Positions 53,529 to 64,000 of a DNA stretch of 64,000 nucleotides are shown here, one piece after another (the first letter of the stretch is position 1; each line of letters opens with the position of its first letter). The stretch covers positions 62,001 to 126,000 of the forward strand of contig MU623445.1 of assembly GCA_025201765.1 (NCBI GenBank), given 5' to 3'. The position numbers were made by a program, and so were the translations under genes. This stretch comes from Daldinia sp. FL1419 (Eukaryota; Ascomycota; Sordariomycetes; Xylariales; Hypoxylaceae). The notes under the pieces were generated by a model. It saw nothing but the letters and a program-made list of their open reading frames with translations. It was not told the DNA's origin and made no database searches.

Positions 53529-55938
53529 CTAGTTCCGACGGAAAGTGCCGGGAGGAGGAGGCATCCCGCGATGATCGAAACCGAATGTTACGTTATCCGG
53601 TTGAAAGCCGGGGAGCCCCGGAGGTATGAATCCCGGCGGTGGCGGTCCACCGAAAAAGCCCGGAGGCGGTGCCATGTTGCGTGGGGGGCCGACCAGTCCC
53701 TCGGGAGGAAACGTGTTCATGGGAAAGTTTGCTGGTGGGAATGCTCCCGGAATAGGTCCGTTGCGCGGGTTACCGGCGAGCCCAGGAGGAGGGATCATAG
53801 GCCGACCTGGGGGGGGCAACTGTTGTCCGGTGTTCTGCATCCAAGCATTTGGATGGATCTGATCCAAACCTGGAGGGACCTGGCGCTGAAGGATTTGGGT
53901 AGGCTGTTGTGGACGAATATCCGGTTCCCTATGATGGATTGGAGCGTCGTCGAAAAAGCTGGGTAAATTGGTAGAGCGGCCGACTTGATGCGGAGTGTTG
54001 CGCTCATGCTGATAATCAAGCTCCCTGTCTTGCGTGGGAAGAATTTGCGCTGGCCTAGAGGGCTGTGGCATTCTCATAGCAAGCTGCTCATTTCTCTGGG
54101 CTTCAGGCGCCACTCGAGCGCTCTGCATTAGGGTCATAAGGAACTCAGCATTACTATTGCTATTTCGGCTTGGTGGTTGGTCGGAGCGCCCTGCGCTCTG
54201 TCGCTGGCCGATGAGATCATGTAGAACCTGCTGCTCTGAGCGCACTCCGGCAGCAAATTGCGGATGCACTTGTGGCCTGGGCGTATGAACATCCTGGCCC
54301 TGAGGAATCCCACGAATAAGTGGTTCCTCTCGGCGCTCCTGTACATAAGGTTGGTAAGGGCCGGGGGAAGCCATCACGTGGCTAGGAGGCTCTGAAAATC
54401 CGCCAGACGGTGGTGTGGTTGCTTGAAGTGTTTGTTTGTGCAACTTTTGCAGCAATGCCTGGAACGCGACTTTCTCGGCCGTGTCATTTTGTGTTTGCGC
54501 ACCGCCTAGGGCAAAGAGGGGGTTGCCCTCGCCGGCTGGCGGAGCACTAGCAGCAGGAGTTGGAGGTTCGACTTGGCGTCGAGATTCCTCTTGAGACGAG
54601 AAGAGCTTCTGAAACCGCGAGCCCGTCTTCGGTTTGATGACGGGAATGGAATTCTCCTTGGTGGATTCGCCAGTGTTTGCCGGCGTTTCAATGCTTGAGC
54701 TCTGTGCAAACGCAGCAAAGAATTTATCCGGCCCAGTCTCTATAGCAGGTGCCGACTTAACTTTTGTCTTCTCGGCCTCCGTCTTCTCGGGCGGTGCTGA
54801 TGTCTCGGCGGCTGAAGGGGCCGGCTCAGCCTTTGCCGGATTCTTCCCTGCTTTCATACTCTCCATGAACTTCTTAAAGTCCTCTTGAGTATGTCCTTGG
54901 GGTTGCTCCTCCACGGGCTCATCGAGCCATTCTGGTTCCCGTTCTTGACGCTGATCCCGGTCTCGATCCCATCTTCGTTCGAACGTTCGCTCCCTCGGTT
55001 TGTCTTGCTGTCCTTCACCCGAATGTTCGTTTCCGGCTCTGTCTCTCCAACTCTTGGACCTGTCAAAGCGCTCCCGAGGTGCGGGGGCATCGTTGTCCCT
55101 TAGCCAGGGCTGCTCCGTTCTGTTTCTGTTCAAGCCATTTCTTCGGGGCTTATCGCCGTCTTCCCCTTCTTTATCCTTGGCGAATTCACCAAAGGTGCGA
55201 CGAGGTCGATCCCCATTGTCGTGATCTTCTGGGTCACGCGGTCGGCGGTCTGCCCCAAAACGCTCAGGACGTTCGCCCATGCGGCCGTGGAATCGTTCAG
55301 CGCCCTCGTGACCGAAACTCTTACGAGGCTTCACAGTACTCCAACCTTCACTATCTTGATCTGCGTCACCGCGTCGACGAAAGCCATTCCGGGTATCACG
55401 ATCGCGAAAGCGTTCGGAATTATCAGCGTCACCATTTCGAGAACGGAAAGCGAAGCGGTCTCGAGCATCTGTATCCTTCAGGGTCTTGTCGTTATCGAAT
55501 GGCTTATTGGTCCTCGTGATAGTTGCTGACGAAAATGTCGTCCGTGGGGGTCCAAGAATAATATCCTCGGAGACTAGAGAAGCATGTTAGAAAAGGGGCG
55601 GGCTAGGTAGATAGAAGGGAAATAGCATTAAAACATACCTCCCGCATTTCGCGACGTGTGTCTATCAATGCCTACTCGCCTGTTAGATTGGTCCAAAAGA
55701 GAGTGTTCGTTGTTTTTTCGCTCAATACCGGGTTTGTTTCCTTGGTTGTTACGGAAAGTTTCGGGCGGTGGACTATACAACTCCATTAGCTTGACGGTGA
55801 AAACTCAATTGTAGGCATCTTTGGTCTGGTTTAAGCATACCCCATCCATTCTTCCGCGGGAGGAAGTGCGCCAGGTTTGACGCATAACGGAGACTCGCGC
55901 AAAAATATCAGCGCGTCAACAGTATATCGTAATGCCAT
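53529..55938 (-). CDS. eIF4E-binding-type translation regulator (fungal Eap1/4E-T-like)
   Basis: Three exons (55841-55938, 55639-55772, 53529-55573) give 758 residues. The first exon encodes MALRYTVDALIFLRESPLC...LPPAEEWM. YTVDALI fits the Y-x4-L-hydrophobic eIF4E-binding consensus, and the whole block has the form I associate with fungal eIF4E-associated proteins. The 68-nt intron joins it to GPPPETFRNNQGN. Exon 3 starts VSEDIILGPPRTTF, and then DSEGWSTVKPRKSFGHEGAERFHGRMG. A long Arg/Asp-rich stretch contains EPEWLDEPVEE and HTQEDFKKFMESMKAGK. The C-terminal about 300 residues are Gln/Pro-rich and end in Pro-Gly repeats. Such proteins compete with eIF4G for eIF4E and couple mRNA decay to translation repression. 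Binding to eIF4E is inferred from the motif; the family name is probable, not certain. Confidence 0.85.
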
Positions 55939-56437
55939 ATCATTTGAGTGCTAGGAAGACGTCTAAGTTTGAATAATAATGTAGGTGCGACGGCGGGGGA
56001 AGATGGACGATGTCTACGTTTGAAGGACACGAGGCTGTGGTCAGAGCGGTAAGATAGGTTTATCGTAAATTAAAAGAATAGACAAGGCTTTCCTTTTTTA
56101 AGGTATATCTCTCGGGTTGTCTTTCTTGTGCGGGGTGAAATAGTATGTAAGAGGGCGTGACGAGGTTTTTTTTTTCTTGCTGGCGACACCGGTCGGGTTC
56201 AAGGAATCCCGGACCCTAGAAGGGAATTCTATCGCTCATCAAAGTTGACTAGGTTAGAATTGCGAATTGGGATTGGAGGAGGCGTGTCAATTGACGAGGC
56301 GAACAAATCGAAGGCGAGGGTATGAGCTACCTCGGGATGAAGAGTAGCAATGTACGTATGAGGTATGGATGTTTATTGTTAGAAGCGGCGGTGGTTCCTC
56401 TCAGGGACTCATCTGAAATTTAGTTGTTCGATGAATC

Positions 56438-56474
56438 TAAAAAATAAAATAAAAAATAAAAAATAAAAAAATAA
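56438..56474. repeat. A-rich microsatellite (A4-7T)n
   Basis: Runs of four to seven A separated by single T. It is a simple sequence in intergenic DNA. Confidence 0.85.
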
Positions 56475-57084
56475 TGCTGTAACCTAGTGGCTTTTCTTTT
56501 TTTGGTGGCTGCACGGATGAAGTTCCTTTTAGTGTCGTATTTGTTGCTGTATGATCGGAAGATGTTACATGTAGGTTATGTAGGTAGGTTGTAGGCCGAC
56601 GTCAAAATATTTGTTCTAAATACCAAATCTTCCCCTAGGAGGAGACGGAGACCACCAGAAGTTTATTAACTGCCCTGAAGATATGAGAGAAGAACTAGGA
56701 AATGTTCCAGGAGTGGCTTCGTGTCCCATATTTCGGGGTAGGAGGTACCTATGAGGGTACACACCTAAAGTACTTGAATACGTCGATAATATGGGTATCT
56801 ATATACTTTTAGCTAGGCCGCCATGTAAGCCACACTGATTGTACCTACCCAGATATACTTACGTACACGTATGTACCCGAGATTAACAGAAGGCACTGAC
56901 CAGGCCTGACGTACTATGCAGCAGTAGGTACTGCTGTACAGCTAATTTAGCGTCACGCTGGCCTGAGTGGGTCGATACCTGCAAGCTTTTGATGCCTAAA
57001 TCGGGTCATCACTAAAGACTTGTACATTTATGTAATCAACCATAAGGTCAATTCTGCTATATAATTAACATGTAACGTTATAGA

Positions 57085-57139
57085 ATATAAATGTATAAAA
57101 TATAAGTGTATAAAATATAAGTGTATAAAATATAAATCT
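57085..57139. repeat. Tandem repeat, 15-bp unit ATATAARTGTATAAA, about 3.6 copies
   Basis: Three full AT-rich units (AAATG in the first, AAGTG in the next two) and a partial fourth are visible, with one substitution. It lies about 200 bp downstream of the urb1 stop. Confidence 0.88.
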
Positions 57140-57335
57140 ACGAGTAAAGTACATAGAGGCAACATGCTGTCTCTGTCTAAGACATCGCATCGACGAACGC
57201 CTCGACCTGAACAGACCAGAAATTACACGTTATAACTTATAAGTCACAAGCAGCGTCTCGATACAACTGGAAACGAGATCCGTGCCGAGGTTGTATGCAT
57301 TGGTGATATATAGGTACTATTCCGCTATAATACTG

Positions 57336-60300
57336 TTATCGTCCTACAAGCCTTTCAACACCGCCTTTGCTCCACGCCGAGATGCGTGTCTGGTCACAGG
57401 TTTCCCACAACCGGCCAAGCAACGCTTGGTACACCCCGCGCTCAGTGGCGTCCGTTGCAGTATCCCTCTGTGCTAGAAGCCAACTCACTGCCCCGAACCT
57501 TGTGATTAAAGTGTTGCTTCCCCCCTCGATAGTTGACATCCTATAAACTATCCTTAGGATTTGCGTCCTTAGGTTAGGGCCCATGAAGGGATTGGCCGCA
57601 AGGGCAAATAATCTCTCAGGTACCCTACGCTTGTGAAACAAGGCCACATCCGCGGGTGTTCTCAAGCTTTCGAGTAGGAAGCCGAGAAGCCAACTGACTT
57701 CAGAGTAAAAAGAGCCATCTTCTGTAGGTCCCTCCTGTAGAATATTTTGTATGAGTGGTATCTTGTCTAATGACCATACCGGTCCACCAGTAAGGAACAA
57801 ATTAACCTTCTCATAGAGACTATGTAAAGGGTTCATTAGAACCTCGAGGGCTTTGGAGGCAAAGGCGACAATCACACTCGGTAATGGCCCGTCCGCAACA
57901 GAATCTCGTGCTGATTCAGCGAGTTCCATCAGCAAAAGCCAGACCTGCTCGTTGTTTTCGTATGTCGAATCCTTAATCTTCGCAGCCACCTTGACTATAT
58001 TCACCAGTGCTTCCTTCCTAATGCTCGAGTGTTCGGACAAAAGTAAGCGGATCAACGAAGACGCATATCCCTCCTCGACAAGTTCCTCGGGTGTTTTGGA
58101 CGTCCATTTAGATAGCGAACTGTCTTTAGTCGTTGTAATTGGCACCGCTAGCCTCTGTTCTAACTCCTCGGGGCTGATCTGCGTGATTAAATTACCGTTT
58201 GCTTCTTTGCCAGCGTGGTCTCTCCGCCCATTAGGGATTACAGCATTGCCATTCGGGCGACGTTCATGCGTTTCTGGTATGGTATTCTTCCTTTTTGGAA
58301 TGCGTAATTTCTCTTTGGACTTCTGGTCTGTGAGACCCGCGGAAAAGAGCTCCTTCGCAGCATCAACGAAAGGCCGACTGACACCGGCAGTAAGGGAATA
58401 TCCAAGATACTCCGACAGAAACTGTACAAATGTTTTAAGTGTAGCTTTGCTAGGAGACGACGAATTCAAAAAGGGAATCTGCTCCGCAATCGTCATTACG
58501 AGAGGGCAAGTAACCACATCTTCGTCTTCAGAAGCCTTGGATTTTTCTAACTGCTCTTCAATCATCTCGAGGTATTTGACTGGTGTTCTGGCACAGCGCT
58601 CGGCACAGTTATCCAAAAACATCCATATCGTGGAATCGACAGATTCTAGGCTCTTCAACGCTGCAATTAATGGGTACAGCCCCGGCTTGTTTGGCCGATC
58701 TTCTACCAACTGATGTTCGCTAGCAACCCAATATAGGACACCATCTAAGCTCTCATTAGATAGCCCAGTTGCTTTCTCGACGGATAGTCTTAAGAGAGTT
58801 ATGAACGGAGAGTGGGGTATATCAGAAGTTCGAGCAAACCATCGCATATTTGGAGAGTATTTTGCAATCGCACATAGGTTTTCAAGTTCTAATAGAGACA
58901 TCGCCGTACTTTCATCCGCTGTATTAGAGGCTTCGACTCTCTTTAAAGTAGATGAAAGTATTGGCGAAACATCAAACCTAGCCCTCAGGGCGACCTGAGG
59001 GATAACTTCATAATAAAGTAATAACAAACGGCTTGCTGCTTGCCGTTGAAGTAGATCATTTTGCTCCATGGCAAGATAACTTTTAATGACGTCTTTGATG
59101 TCTGGGATCCTTTGGTAAAACTGGTCCAGGAGTCGACGAGCTGCCTCTTCCCAAAGAGAATCCGATGACGACGATGCTTCTCGATACATTTCCAGAACTC
59201 GACCTAGCTTTTGCAAAACTAGTGTCAAAAGACGGATGGCGTAAAACGAGGCCAATTTTGATTTTATTGAAAGGCATCGTGTTATAGCTTTGGGCGTCAT
59301 AGGCAATGGAATTATGTTTCCAAGTACTACAGAAGTAGGTGGTGGAATCCTTGCATAGCCTTTGGCGTGTCCAAACCAGGAGGGGATTGGTAGTTGGACG
59401 ACATTATAAAGTAGCGCGGCGTACCCAATCCAAGTGGCTGTCAATTTCGGATCAAATGCGAACGACTTTTTATGACAAAAGTAGTTGGCAGTTAATTCTG
59501 GCGATGTTTCAAAAATCGCTATTAGAAGCTCATTTTGCTTTGTGCTAGACCACGGCCGTAATGTCTGAATAAACTCTGCCAACAGTGAATTTCGTACAGG
59601 TACATCGTCCTCGAATTTGTCCATCCACGGGACACTATCGATACCAAAATCCACAGGTTGATCGTCGTTGACCGCTGATGGTATGGCGTTGGGATCTACA
59701 CCCTCAGGATAATAGCCATGTTCCGATCGACGAACGCCCGCATCGGAATCAGTGCAAGCAGCGGTCAGGAACGCATGTGCTGAGTCCTCAACCGTCGGAT
59801 GCTCACGATCTGACCCACCCTCGTCTTCAATAGCGGCTTCGGGATAGCCATAAAGTTCCGCTATCCTTATAAGTGAATGCGCATTCAGTATTCGGATCTT
59901 GATCTCCTTCGGAAGTTTCTTGTCTAAAATGACAGAAGCCCTCAGCGTATCTAATATTTCACGGATTAACGAAGGGGGATCTTTCCTAATATGTCTCATA
60001 AGAGCGGCTACAATGTCCTTCTGCGACAATAGGTCGCGCTTCGCTTCGAGATGAAGAAGCTTTAAGCTGCTTAAAAGAAAGCGTATCGCATTGGTTCTAA
60101 CGGACGGCCTTTTGGGGTCCTCCACGCCTTCACCTAGGTATCGAAGACCCATATTCCTGGCAAGTGATTTAAACGTATTGTTCCTGGCTCTAAATATCGG
60201 GGCAGCAAGCGCTCCACCATCGAAACATACCGCTTCTTTGAGAAGTCTTAGCGTTGGTGATATTATGAAATCCTTGCCGTTGTCCGCCGAGAGATTTTTG

Positions 60301-60844
60301 GCGATGAGCTCTTGTTGTCGTTTCTGAAGGAGTGTCCGACATATTCCTAGACCATACGATACCATATTTACTTTCCCAGAGAGAACTTTAAGCAGAAGCG
60401 CGAGTACGACTGCAACAGCAGACATAACATTTTCGTTATTCAACTGCGCAGCCATACTCCATGATTCCAGTATATCAGGTAGGTAAATTGGGACCTCGTC
60501 ATCTTGCTCTCGTGGCTTTACCGAGTCTAAAAAGTCTTGTAATATTTGAAACTTTTCGGCGTCCTGGTCTTCGTTGTTGACGATACAATCGAGGAGGTTT
60601 TTGAATGATTGGAGGCCTACAAATAGTTCGTGTTAGCATCTCATGTTCTAAGATGTACCTATGGGCAAAACTAAACCGACGTACCGTGCCTAGCTTTCCG
60701 AAGGTCTTGCTCAAAAGCCAGCAGCTGGCGAAGCTGTCGTCCGCTATAGACATCCTCAGAGGTGGGAGGATCATGCACGTGGGCAGTTTTTTGCTTCTTC
60801 CCCGAATTGCCCCCCTCACCTCCATAGGACTTTCGCTTGGCCAT
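57336..60844 (-). CDS. urb1: Nucleolar pre-ribosome assembly factor Urb1 (Npa1)
   Basis: Two exons, 60685-60844 and 57336-60616, intron 68 nt, encode 1,146 residues. Exon 1 encodes a basic start (MAKRKSYGGEGGNSGKKQK) and LRQLLAFEQDLRKARHG. The join gives GLQSFKNLLDCIV, then KPREQDDEVPIYLPDILESWSMAAQLNNE, the hallmark of the Npa1 N-terminal domain. The rest is helical-repeat-like with no obvious catalytic motif, including LFRARNNTFKS-type sequence at about 190-210 and a disordered Lys/Asn-rich insert near residue 870. Yeast Urb1 (1,764 residues) is needed for early 60S assembly with Urb2, Dbp6 and Nop8. This protein is shorter, as are other filamentous-fungal forms as far as I recall. Confidence 0.93.
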
Positions 60845-61938
60845 TTTATGTAGTATCAAACGAGTCGCGCTTCACTACGGCATCATCAAGACAATTACCA
60901 AGGCACCCGACGTTAGACGCGCACCGGGCACCGCACGAAAATAAGCCGCCAGCAATTGTCGGATATGGATCACTCTTATGATTATGATATGGTGCTATCA
61001 AGAAGAATATACGGCTTCATAAATAGTATCGGAGCTTATAAGCTACTATGTAGGTGGTTTTCTCGCTTGCCCGTGTCGCATGAATGTCACATGAGTGTCG
61101 CAAATAAGAATTTCAGAATTTCATTTTAGAAAATATCTTGAATTGCCGACTCTGACCGCTCCCCCACAGTTGCGTATTGGGTTTAGTTTATGCAATAAGC
61201 TCTTGGAAAGTTCCGTCTTGAGGCACACTAAGTGGGCCGGCTACGTTCTAATAAGGTTTAAACCCTGGCTCCTAGTATCCAATCATGCATAGCAGACATC
61301 ATTGCACTGCATGTACGGATCCGTATAATGTGCTACAAGTTAACTTCCGCTTGTCTTGTCTACTATAAGAGATATCAGAAGTATATGCCAACTTAAGGAA
61401 TACTTTTTAGTAAATAATGATAGCAATAAACCGTAAATATAATAATAGCTTAAGAATCCGCACCTAAAAGATCGTTATTTTAGGAGTTTAGTCTAACAAT
61501 GTTTAGCTAATATGAAATACAAATCACAACAAGTCACATATATAGTAAGCCGAGAGATGAGATGCTCTTATACATATTATGATTGTCTGTCTAATAATAT
61601 GCAACATCACATAAAAAATAAATAAAAAAGCAAATTGGAAAGTCATAATAAATTAGATCATATACGAAGCGGCCCTTTGCCATAATACAGCGCATAAATA
61701 TCTCATCTTCTCTACTTCATACAGCACCAGATATACAACACTCCATACATAACTCCTACACATTTCGAACGTGGATATCATACTACTCCCCCTCCTTCCC
61801 ACTACTATTAAAGCGGGCCGCTCGCTGCTACATTATCCGTGAAAACTTTCAACTATATCTCCCAGAGCCTGCAATCAATGGATCAACGTGCTTATGTTCG
61901 TACTCTCGTCCCACATACATATATCTCATCTGAAGGGT
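60845..61938. other. Intergenic between urb1 5' end and tao3 3' end
   Basis: About 1.1 kb, strongly AT-rich at 61400-61700. No gene, RNA or convincing repeat was recognised. The urb1 promoter must lie in the left part. Confidence 0.5.
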
Positions 61939-64000
61939 TTACAGCATATCACCATTCGACGGGCTCGCCTTATGAGGCGGTAGGAACGAATTCGGCACCT
62001 TGGGGACCTGTGGTGAGATCTGCTGCTGTCTTGCGCGGAACAATTCCCGCTGTCTCTCGGCGTCCCGTCGTCCGCCACCTGTGAGCCGGCGCATGTGCGT
62101 TCGCGTCGTCTGTGCAATTGGTTTGATCATATTCTCGAGAAAAAAAGAACTCTCTGGTGCCCCGTTTAGGGGGCGGTCTTCGTCCCCGTCGGAAAACACT
62201 TCTTCTGTTAATTCGTCATCGGAAGTCAGTTCACCGAGCTGGGGCTGGGCCCACGATGCCGGTGCCGAGGGCGATGTTATCGACCGTGCGTGGAGACCCG
62301 GCCGCGCTATGGCGATGGGGTTAAAAGCCCCTGGATTCATGGCATTAGACTTGGTGTCCTTTGGCATGGGCATACGGTCTACGAAACCGTTTTGGAATGA
62401 TGTGTTGGTTGATGCTTGGTGGAGAATAGGTAAGACGTCGTCGTAAAGACGAGCACCGGACTCGTAACTCTCGGGCGAGAATTCAGTCACCGTTCTTGAT
62501 GATCGACCCTCACTAGGGGACGTCTGTGACATGTCATCGAAGAAGTCGTCTAGACTATCTAATTTGGTTATCAAGTCAGCCATTTGGCCGTCACCTTGTA
62601 CATCATCCGACATCATAGTATCGGTTCGCTCTGGCATTTCGAAATAGCCGTATCGGTAGTCATCGGCATGGAATTCCACTTCTGGTGTCGGTGTCGGATC
62701 TGTAGCTGCGCCATCCTCGGGGTTCGCCTGACACATATAGAATGCGGCATGTATATTGGCCCGTGTATTCTCTGTCTTTTTTGCCGGAACTGGAATCGAC
62801 CAACCAGAATCCTCCGGAATGCCAAATAGACTCTGCGTTGTCTCGTACTCTTTCCTATCCTTGGACGCCGCGCTAGTCATACTCATGCGGACATAATGCT
62901 TATCCATCGGAGTACCGGACATAGTCATAATGTTATCCAGTACTTCCAGTGCCTCCATGCAATATTCGGTCTGTAAGAGTCGGAAAAGCGGAGATATCAG
63001 GTCGGAGCCGTGGCTGGCAATCTCAGTTTTGCGCATTTCGGTTTCTGGGATAATAACGCAGAGCAGCTTCATGGTCATAATCTTCATCCAAGGTAAGCTA
63101 TTTGTGAGGAAGCCCAGAATCATTGTTAGCATTTGGAAGTCAAGCTGCGGTAGGAATATTTCGCGCAGCGCAGCGAGAAGCTGAACCATAAATTCCTTCC
63201 CTGAAGAGTATCTAGACTCCATGAAACCTCCTAAAGCCGCGCATATCGATGACAGTCCTTGGGCTTCGGCCACCGCAAAAAGGATCTCCGCAGTTTGCAA
63301 GGTTCCCGCGTTGATAGGGCCATTATCCATGGCATGCAAGAAACGGGGGAAATTGGCAAGAGTAGAAAAGAAGAGTCTGTTGTCATTTCCGATGAGATCA
63401 CAACTTGGTAGCTGAACAAGCTTATCTAGGATGTCAAGTGTGGGCTGTAGACAAATTGACGATCTCAGACCCTTGTAGAGCAAAGGCTGGACACCCTCGA
63501 ATGAGCCCTCCCACCTTGGGGGTTGACCGTCCATAAGAGCCTTCCGAACACTCGGCGAGTGGAAATCAACTTTTTCCAAGAATTCATCGAGCATCTCGAT
63601 TGCCTCAAGAAATTCAACCTCATTAATTGAATCTAAACACGCACATGTCGTCCAGAATAATTGGGGAAAAGACACTAGCTTTTCCGGTTCGAGTTTCGAA
63701 ATGAGGGTTTTAAGTGTCGTTAGGATTTCCATGGAGAACGTCTGGATTTCCGTGTCTTCGTCCGCAATAGTATTAGACAACCGAGCAAGCATGTCGCCAA
63801 GCATTAGCTGATCGAGCGAAGTAAGGATACAGCGGAAGATCTGGAATGAACGACAAGCGAGATGTCTGACCGGGCACGATGTTGCCCAAGTAAGTGATAG
63901 ACGACTCCACTGTTCCTTGATTCCCGGGAAGGTGATTTCAAAAGTCTTGACAACTTCCGCGGTAAGGTGTTCCATGCTCTGGGGCACCTTGTTATCACGG
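61939..64000 (-). CDS. tao3: Tao3/Mor2 (Furry-family) cell morphogenesis protein, C-terminal part
   Basis: The frame is open to the right edge, so the start, and probably about two thirds of the protein, lie outside. About 690 residues are visible. The segment VRHLACRSFQIFRCILTSLDQLMLGDMLARLSNTIADEDTEIQTFSMEIL and the following HEAT-like helices fit the C-terminal Furry/Mor2/Tao3 cell-morphogenesis domain. The last 250 residues are low in complexity with acidic and Ser-rich patches and end in PPHKASPSNGDML. Tao3/Mor2 is a scaffold of the RAM/MOR network that activates the NDR kinase Cbk1/Orb6 (COT-1 in Neurospora) in polarised growth. No introns are needed in the visible part. Confidence 0.9.
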   Translation of the reverse strand, partial: RDNKVPQSMEHLTAEVVKTFEITFPGIKEQWSRLSLTWATSCPVRHLACRSFQIFRCILTSLDQLMLGDMLARLSNTIADEDTEIQTFSMEILTTLKTLISKLEPEKLVSFPQLFWTTCACLDSINEVEFLEAIEMLDEFLEKVDFHSPSVRKALMDGQPPRWEGSFEGVQPLLYKGLRSSICLQPTLDILDKLVQLPSCDLIGNDNRLFFSTLANFPRFLHAMDNGPINAGTLQTAEILFAVAEAQGLSSICAALGGFMESRYSSGKEFMVQLLAALREIFLPQLDFQMLTMILGFLTNSLPWMKIMTMKLLCVIIPETEMRKTEIASHGSDLISPLFRLLQTEYCMEALEVLDNIMTMSGTPMDKHYVRMSMTSAASKDRKEYETTQSLFGIPEDSGWSIPVPAKKTENTRANIHAAFYMCQANPEDGAATDPTPTPEVEFHADDYRYGYFEMPERTDTMMSDDVQGDGQMADLITKLDSLDDFFDDMSQTSPSEGRSSRTVTEFSPESYESGARLYDDVLPILHQASTNTSFQNGFVDRMPMPKDTKSNAMNPGAFNPIAIARPGLHARSITSPSAPASWAQPQLGELTSDDELTEEVFSDGDEDRPLNGAPESSFFLENMIKPIAQTTRTHMRRLTGGGRRDAERQRELFRARQQQISPQVPKVPNSFLPPHKASPSNGDML

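Larger units (their letters stand above)
55939..57335. other. Intergenic upstream of the eIF4E-binding gene and 3' flank of urb1
   Basis: About 1.4 kb. It contains an A-rich microsatellite (56438-56474), a 15-bp tandem repeat (57085-57139) and several ACCTACC/TAGGTAGG motifs. No gene recognised. Confidence 0.5.

Noticed and set aside
53626..53862. Gly-rich 78-codon plus-strand frame
   Set aside because: It is a shadow of the Pro/Gly-rich C-terminus of the eIF4E-binding-type protein on the minus strand.
1..64000. Transposons, viral insertions or CRISPR-like arrays
   Set aside because: I saw no reverse transcriptase, integrase or transposase motifs, no long terminal or inverted repeats and no regularly spaced repeats; the tandem repeats are simple short ones.

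Overview
The window reads as a gene-dense piece of nuclear chromosome from a filamentous ascomycete (Pezizomycotina, most likely Sordariomycetes). The evidence is short introns (about 40-200 nt, GTRNGT donors, CTAAC-like branch sites), a three-domain fungal Fox2, a Tao3/Mor2 morphogenesis protein, an Asp1-type inositol pyrophosphate kinase with a long Ser-rich head, and AT-rich intergenic DNA peppered with TACCTAGGTA-type palindromes. There is no operon logic; every gene has its own promoter. I assigned no species. Gene models were built by hand from reading frames and splice signals, so exon borders are inferences although the frames close.

Left part (1-16.7 kb): the 5' end of an Asp1/Vip1 kinase leaves the left edge. 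It is followed by UTP21 (small-subunit processome), a possible 53-aa membrane microprotein, a decayed 14-TM-type MFS transporter, an intact DHA2-type MFS transporter of related architecture, a flavin-reductase-like protein converging on it, and a decayed GNAT acetyltransferase inside a gene-poor stretch.

Middle (16.7-37.6 kb): an ECM11-domain protein; a Tda10-like P-loop kinase; peroxisomal Fox2 with two CCTCGG fatty-acid-response motifs upstream; an RBR E3 ligase with a CUE-like segment and a membrane segment; an intron-bearing tRNA-Pro(CGG); a secreted GH27 alpha-galactosidase; a small secreted eight-cysteine protein standing alone in AT-rich DNA; a class I methyltransferase; an unrecognised gene or relic; and a Pmp3/Sna3-type membrane protein with a PPTY motif.

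Right part (37.9-64 kb): an uncharacterised protein whose conserved-looking C-terminus is cut off by an in-frame TAG; mitochondrial helicase SUV3 divergent from R-SNARE NYV1; a small Pro-rich protein; an ER-type SDR divergent from a G-patch protein; the SM protein SEC1; an eIF4E-binding-type protein whose YTVDALIFL motif lies on a short first exon; ribosome-biogenesis factor URB1; and the C-terminal part of TAO3/MOR2, running off the right edge.

Most genes are housekeeping: ribosome biogenesis (UTP21, URB1), translation control, membrane fusion (NYV1, SEC1), peroxisomal beta-oxidation and mitochondrial RNA turnover. The accessory material (secreted protein, GH27, transporters, pseudogenes) is concentrated at 7-16 kb and 28-37 kb. 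I found no transposon, CRISPR array, virus or biosynthetic cluster. The best leads for something undescribed are the TAG-interrupted conserved protein, the secreted cysteine-rich protein, the microprotein and the unrecognised gene near 35.4 kb.
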